From positions 310,001 to 374,000 of the forward strand of contig NZ_JASZYF010000002.1 in assembly GCF_030317115.1 (NCBI RefSeq): 64,000 nt of DNA. The letters run 5' to 3'. Position 1 is the stretch's first letter. Each line of letters opens with the position of its first letter. Origin of the DNA: Variovorax gracilis (GTDB taxonomy: Bacteria > Pseudomonadota > Gammaproteobacteria > Burkholderiales > Burkholderiaceae_C). Under the pieces are notes generated by a model. That model did no database searches. It was not told where the DNA came from and saw only the letters and a list, made by a program, of their open reading frames with translations. Shown here one piece after another: positions 60,421 to 64,000 of the stretch. The position numbers and the translations under genes were made by a program.

Positions 60421-60981
60421 CTAGCGTCCCAGGGTAAAGACCGAGGCCATGACATTGCCCAGGATGATCGCGCCGACCTGCAGCAAGACGATGGCTGCCA
60501 GCGGCGACAGATCGACTCCACCCACCAGCGGAATAAAGCGCCGCAGCGGACGCACCAGCGGCTCCGCCAGCCGCGCGATCAGGTCGTGCAGCATCGACGA
60601 GGCGCTTGGCACCCACGAGAGCACGGCATAGACGATCAGCAAGGCCGTGAGCCCCGACACCGCGAGCTGCAGCAAGCCGACGAGCGACACCAAAGGCAGG
60701 ATCGCCCAGCGCCCCAGCGCGCCCATCAGCAGCCACAGCAGCAGGAACTTCGCCAGCACCAGCAGCCAGGCAGCCACGCCGCTCGCCAGGTCCCAGCGCT
60801 TGACCGACGGCACGATGCGCCGCAGCGGCAGCACGATCCAGTCGGTGACCGCGAACACGAAACGCCCCAGCGGATTCCCGAAGGGAACGCGGTGGTATTG
60901 CATGTAGAGACGCAGCAAGCAGGCGCCGCCCAGAAGGCCGACGATCACGTCGAGCAGGAACGAAGGAATCTGATAGAGCAT
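60421..60981 (-). CDS. YggT-family membrane protein
   Basis: 186 residues with two YggT repeats, each a hydrophobic helix pair followed by a PLRRxxP motif: DWIVLPLRRIVPSVKRWDLA and LAEPLVRPLRRFIPLVGGVDLSPL. The founding member affects osmotic tolerance and the family relates to cell-division membrane proteins; exact function is unknown. The ATG at 60981 gives the family start MLYQIPSFLLDVI; the longer frame to 61080 runs through the divergent gene. Confidence 0.87.
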   Translation of the reverse strand: MLYQIPSFLLDVIVGLLGGACLLRLYMQYHRVPFGNPLGRFVFAVTDWIVLPLRRIVPSVKRWDLASGVAAWLLVLAKFLLLWLLMGALGRWAILPLVSLVGLLQLAVSGLTALLIVYAVLSWVPSASSMLHDLIARLAEPLVRPLRRFIPLVGGVDLSPLAAIVLLQVGAIILGNVMASVFTLGR

Positions 60982-61030
60982 GGCGCGAGGTCGTGAGCGG
61001 AATGCGATGATAGCCACGCAAGGTTCATCG

Positions 61031-61678
61031 ATGACGACACAACCCCTTCTGAGTTCCCTCCCCTTGTTCCCCCTGGGCACCGTGCTGTTCCCTGGCGGTC
61101 TCCTGCCCTTGCGGATCTTCGAGGTGCGCTACCTCGACATGATCGGCAAATGCCACAAGGCTGGCTCTCCGTTCGGCGTGGTCAGCCTCACGCAGGGCTC
61201 GGAGGTCCGTCGAGCCGGCGCCGAGCCCGAGAGCTTTGCGGCGGTCGGCACGCTCGCCGTCATCCGCGAGTTCGAAATGCCGCAGTCAGGACTCATGCAG
61301 ATCGAATGCGTCGGCACGCAGCGCTTTCGCGTCCGCTCCAGCGAATTGCAGAAGTACGGGCTGTGGACGGCCGAGGTCGACTCCGTGCCCGACGACATCG
61401 CCCTTGAAGTCCCCAAGGACCTTCAGCACACGGCCGACGCACTGCGCCGCCTCCTCGACACACTTGAAGAGCGCCGTCGCATGGAAGGCGATCAAAGCGT
61501 TCGCTTGCCCATCGCGAAGCCTTATCGCTTCGACGATTGCGGCTGGGTCGCCAATCGCTGGTGCGAATTGCTGCCGGTGCAGCCGGAACTCAAGCAGCGG
61601 CTGATGGAGCTCGACAGCCCGCTCATGCGCCTCGAATTGGTCGGCGATTTGCTCGCGCGTACCGGCATCGCTGGGTAG
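61031..61678 (+). CDS. LON substrate-binding-domain protein
   Basis: 215 residues. The whole protein resembles the N-terminal domain of Lon protease: LPLFPLGTVLFPGGLLPLRIFEVRY, FGVVSLTQGSEV, MQIECVGTQRFRV; there is no ATPase or protease domain. Such stand-alone proteins may bind substrates or small ligands; no function is established. ATG 61031 has an AAGG site 7 nt upstream; ATG 61007 is an alternative. Divergent from the YggT gene. Confidence 0.87.
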   Translation: MTTQPLLSSLPLFPLGTVLFPGGLLPLRIFEVRYLDMIGKCHKAGSPFGVVSLTQGSEVRRAGAEPESFAAVGTLAVIREFEMPQSGLMQIECVGTQRFRVRSSELQKYGLWTAEVDSVPDDIALEVPKDLQHTADALRRLLDTLEERRRMEGDQSVRLPIAKPYRFDDCGWVANRWCELLPVQPELKQRLMELDSPLMRLELVGDLLARTGIAG

Positions 61679-61680
61679 CT

Positions 61681-61730
61681 CGCTACAAATTCAATAGCAT
61701 CCCAAGCAGCAGCGGCGAGCGCTGCAGGTC
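61681..61730. repeat. Likely Comamonadaceae intergenic repeat
   Basis: The sequence after the LON-domain gene, beginning CGCTACAAATTCAATAGCAT and continuing with AGCAGCGGCGAGCGCT, resembles short intergenic repeats I associate with Acidovorax, Variovorax and relatives, which pair GCTA...TAGC ends. Only one copy is in this window. Confidence 0.35.
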
Positions 61731-61754
61731 GGTCCTTCAGGGGGCTCGGGCGGC

Positions 61755-61760
61755 TAAAAT
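61755..61760 (+). promoter_or_regulatory. Candidate -10 for lysS
   Basis: TAAAAT in GGCTAAAATGGC, 45 bp before the lysS ATG. No good -35 is seen. Confidence 0.35.
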
Positions 61761-61804
61761 GGCGGGTTGCGCGCGCTCCCGCCCGCGCCCCATCCTGCCT
61801 CCCC

Positions 61805-63361
61805 ATGTCCGACCATCTGACCCCCTCCGTACCCGTTCCTGCCCCCACGCCGGTCGCCGTGACCGACGACAACCAGCTCATCGCCGAACGGCGCGAAAAG
61901 CTCAAGGCACTGCGTGCCGCCCAGGCCGACGGCAAGGGTGTCGCTTTCCCGAATGACTTCAAGCCCGGCGACCGCGCCGCCGCCCTCGTCGCGGCACACG
62001 GCGAAACACCGTCCGACGTGCTCGAAGCCACTCCCATCGCGGTCAGCGTTGCCGGCCGCATGATGCTCAAGCGGGTGATGGGCAAGGCCAGCTTCGCGAC
62101 GATCCAGGACGCCACGGGTCGCATCCAGCTCTACATCACGCGAGACGCGGTCGGCGAAGAGGCCTACGCCGAATTCAAGCACTGGGACCTCGGGGACATC
62201 GTCGGCGCCGAAGGCTCGGCGTTCAAGACCAAGACCGGGGAGCTCTCGGTCAAGGTCACGAAGCTGCGGCTCTTGACCAAGAGCCTGCGTCCGCTGCCGG
62301 ACAAGTTCCACGGCATGGCCGACCAGGAGCAGAAGTATCGCCAGCGCTATGTCGACCTGATCACCGATTCCACCGCGCGCGAGCGTTTCGCAGCCCGCAG
62401 CCGCGCCGTCAGCGCGTTGCGCGAGTTCATGGTGGCCAACGACTTCCTCGAAGTCGAGACGCCCATGCTGCACCCCATTCCAGGCGGAGCGAACGCCAAG
62501 CCCTTCAAGACGCACCACAACGCCCTGGACCAGGAGATGTTCCTGCGCATCGCCCCCGAGCTGTACCTCAAGCGGCTGATCGTCGGCGGCTTCGAGCGCG
62601 TGTTCGAGATCAACCGGAGCTACCGCAATGAAGGCATCTCCGTGCGGCACAACCCCGAGTTCACCATGATGGAGTTCTACGCGGCCTACTGGAACTACCG
62701 CGACCTGATGGACTTCACCGAAACGCTGATCCGCACGATCGCCGACAAGGCGGTGGGCACGCAGCAACTGACTTACCAGGGCAAGGCGGTCGACCTGAGC
62801 CAGCCCTTCGAGCGACTGACGATCCGCGAGGCGATCCTCAAGCACACCGATGCCGGCACGAACGTGGATGACGCCACCTGGCTCGTCAACGCGCTGCGCA
62901 AGATCGGCCTGAGCGAGGAAAAGGACAAGCTCTCGCAACGCAGCCTGGCCAGCCTGCAGGTGATGTACTTCGAGGAGACGGTCGAGGAAAAGCTCTGGCA
63001 ACCGACCTTCATCATGGAGCACCCCACCGAGATCTCGCCGCTCGCACGGGCCAACGACGAGCGCCCGGAGGTCACGGAGCGCTTCGAGCTCTACATCACC
63101 GGTCGCGAGTTCGGCAACGGCTTCAGCGAGCTGAATGACGCCGAGGACCAGGCCACGCGATTCAATGCGCAGGTCGCGGCCAAGGACAGCGGCGACGACG
63201 AGGCGATGTTCTACGACCACGACTTCGTGCGCGCGCTCGAATACGGCATGCCCCCGACCGGCGGCTGCGGCATCGGCATCGACCGCCTGATGATGCTGCT
63301 GACCGACTCGCCGAGCATCCGCGACGTGATCCTGTTCCCTGCGCTGCGTCGGGAATCTTGA
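61805..63361 (+). CDS. lysS: Lysyl-tRNA synthetase (class II)
   Basis: 518 residues. An N-terminal OB-fold anticodon domain ([20 protein letters not shown]) is followed by the class II core: motif 2 [20 protein letters not shown] and motif 3 [20 protein letters not shown]. It charges tRNA-Lys. Length agrees with the family. The last codons overlap the TTG start of an Hsp70-family gene. Confidence 0.97.
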   Translation: MSDHLTPSVPVPAPTPVAVTDDNQLIAERREKLKALRAAQADGKGVAFPNDFKPGDRAAALVAAHGETPSDVLEATPIAVSVAGRMMLKRVMGKASFATIQDATGRIQLYITRDAVGEEAYAEFKHWDLGDIVGAEGSAFKTKTGELSVKVTKLRLLTKSLRPLPDKFHGMADQEQKYRQRYVDLITDSTARERFAARSRAVSALREFMVANDFLEVETPMLHPIPGGANAKPFKTHHNALDQEMFLRIAPELYLKRLIVGGFERVFEINRSYRNEGISVRHNPEFTMMEFYAAYWNYRDLMDFTETLIRTIADKAVGTQQLTYQGKAVDLSQPFERLTIREAILKHTDAGTNVDDATWLVNALRKIGLSEEKDKLSQRSLASLQVMYFEETVEEKLWQPTFIMEHPTEISPLARANDERPEVTERFELYITGREFGNGFSELNDAEDQATRFNAQVAAKDSGDDEAMFYDHDFVRALEYGMPPTGGCGIGIDRLMMLLTDSPSIRDVILFPALRRES

Positions 63362-64000
63362 GCACGCACGCACCCGCCATCGGGATCGACTTCGGCACGT
63401 CGAACTCCGCGGTCGCCTTCGTGGCGGACAACGGGTTGGCGCGTCCGTTGACGCTGGAAGGCTCCGCCACCGCCATCCCGACCGCCCTCTTCTTCAACGC
63501 CGAGGATCGCACCACGCACTTCGGACGCGATGCCATCGCGCACTACCTGTCGGGCACCGAAGGCCGGCTGATGCGCTCGCTGAAGAGCCTGCTGGGCAGC
63601 TCGCTCATGCAGGAGCAGACCGAGATCCTCAACGAGCGGGTCAGCTTCGAGGACATCGTCACGCTCTTCCTTGCGGAACTCGGCGCGCGCGCTCGCAAGC
63701 AGTTGGGCGCGCAACCCGGGCGTGTGGTGATCGGCCGGCCGGTCCGCTTCGTCGACGACGACGAAGAACGCGACAGGCTGGCGGAAGACACCTTGCGCCG
63801 GGCTGCGGTGAACGCCGGTCTCGGCGACGTCGAGTTCCAGTACGAACCGATCGCGGCGGCCTTCGACTACGAACGGCGCGTCAGCCGCGAATCGCTGGTA
63901 CTGATCGTCGACATCGGCGGCGGCACGTCCGACTTCACCGTCGTGCGTCTGGGCCCCGAGCGCACCGCTCGCGCCGACCGGGCCAGCGACGTGCTGGCCA
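63358..64000 (+). CDS. Hsp70-family (DnaK/YegD-like) protein, 3' part cut by window edge
   Basis: From TTG 63358 the frame stays open to the window edge (214 codons). The N-terminal nucleotide-binding phosphate loop reads [20 protein letters not shown], the second loop is [20 protein letters not shown], and [11 protein letters not shown] matches the E-P-x-A-A segment before it. This is the ATPase domain of a YegD-type Hsp70 homologue; it is distinct from DnaK in the FGTSNS start. The start lies inside the lysS stop (TTGA), so translation is coupled to lysS. No ATG is available between the lysS stop and the phosphate loop. Confidence 0.85.
   Translation, partial: MSTHAPAIGIDFGTSNSAVAFVADNGLARPLTLEGSATAIPTALFFNAEDRTTHFGRDAIAHYLSGTEGRLMRSLKSLLGSSLMQEQTEILNERVSFEDIVTLFLAELGARARKQLGAQPGRVVIGRPVRFVDDDEERDRLAEDTLRRAAVNAGLGDVEFQYEPIAAAFDYERRVSRESLVLIVDIGGGTSDFTVVRLGPERTARADRASDVLA

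Noticed and set aside
60008..61021. A 337-codon minus-strand frame spanning accD and the YggT gene
   Set aside because: It overlaps two genes with clear families in other frames; translation has no recognisable fold.

Overview
The window is a GC-rich (roughly two-thirds G+C by eye), densely packed chromosomal segment from a betaproteobacterium. The best fit is Comamonadaceae (Variovorax-like), order Burkholderiales. Reasons: rpsP-rimM-trmD-rplS, sdhCDAB-sdhE-gltA, leuCDB-asd-fimV-truA-trpFBA-accD and argD-argF are laid out as is usual in that order; a DUF3579 gene sits beside argD; a FeoA/FeoB/Cys-rich small protein set is present. Almost everything is core metabolism or housekeeping. I saw no rRNA, tRNA, insertion sequence, phage gene or CRISPR array.

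Layout: 1-3.4 kb (minus) holds a cut CobD/CbiB-like gene, a CoA pyrophosphatase and the S16/L19 ribosome operon. 3.5-9.0 kb has a GNAT acetyltransferase, a small membrane protein, Pit phosphate transporter plus PhoU-like partner, folK, pcnB and hda. 9.2-14.9 kb has purM, an AI-2E-type permease, a three-gene overlapping operon (isochorismatase-like, DJ-1/PfpI-like, GlxA-type AraC regulator), a VOC protein and a SirB1-like protein. 15-19.7 kb has murJ, rpsT, DUF3579, argD and argF. 19.8-23.9 kb is the kynurenine operon kynB-kynU-kynA followed by a SUKH-like/ankyrin-like gene. 23.9-27.5 kb (minus) is a Fur-box-preceded feoA-feoB operon with a Cys-rich membrane protein and a flavin monooxygenase.

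27.6-30.2 kb is the accessory spot: a short segment with virB7, virB8 and a virB9-like gene of the Xanthomonadales-type bacterial-killing type IV secretion system. The virB9-like gene is chimeric: its N-terminal ~115 residues are VirB9, but the VirB7-binding C-terminal domain is missing and is replaced by what looks like an XVIPCD, the C-terminal secretion signal of the effectors of that system, with its Gln-rich tail. This is the most unusual object in the window.

30.2-46.9 kb is a TCA-cycle supercluster: acnA, a helix-turn-helix regulator, a stress-type PNPOx-fold protein, acnB, a secreted hypothetical protein, a CitE-like lyase, trans-aconitate methyltransferase, mdh, a divergent GntR/UTRA regulator with a palindromic operator candidate, then sdhCDAB, sdhE and gltA. 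47.0-48.3 kb has an entericidin-like lipoprotein missed by simple long-ORF searches and a LysR regulator preceded by three strong inverted repeats, the last one covering its start codon. 48.3-60.3 kb is amino-acid biosynthesis (leuCDB, asd, trpFBA) with fimV, truA and accD. 60.4-64 kb has a YggT protein, a LON-substrate-binding-domain protein, lysS and the 5' part of an Hsp70-family gene starting at TTG inside the lysS stop.

Start sites were chosen by family length, ribosome-binding sequences and overlap with the upstream gene. Family assignments come from reading the translations; no database search was run.
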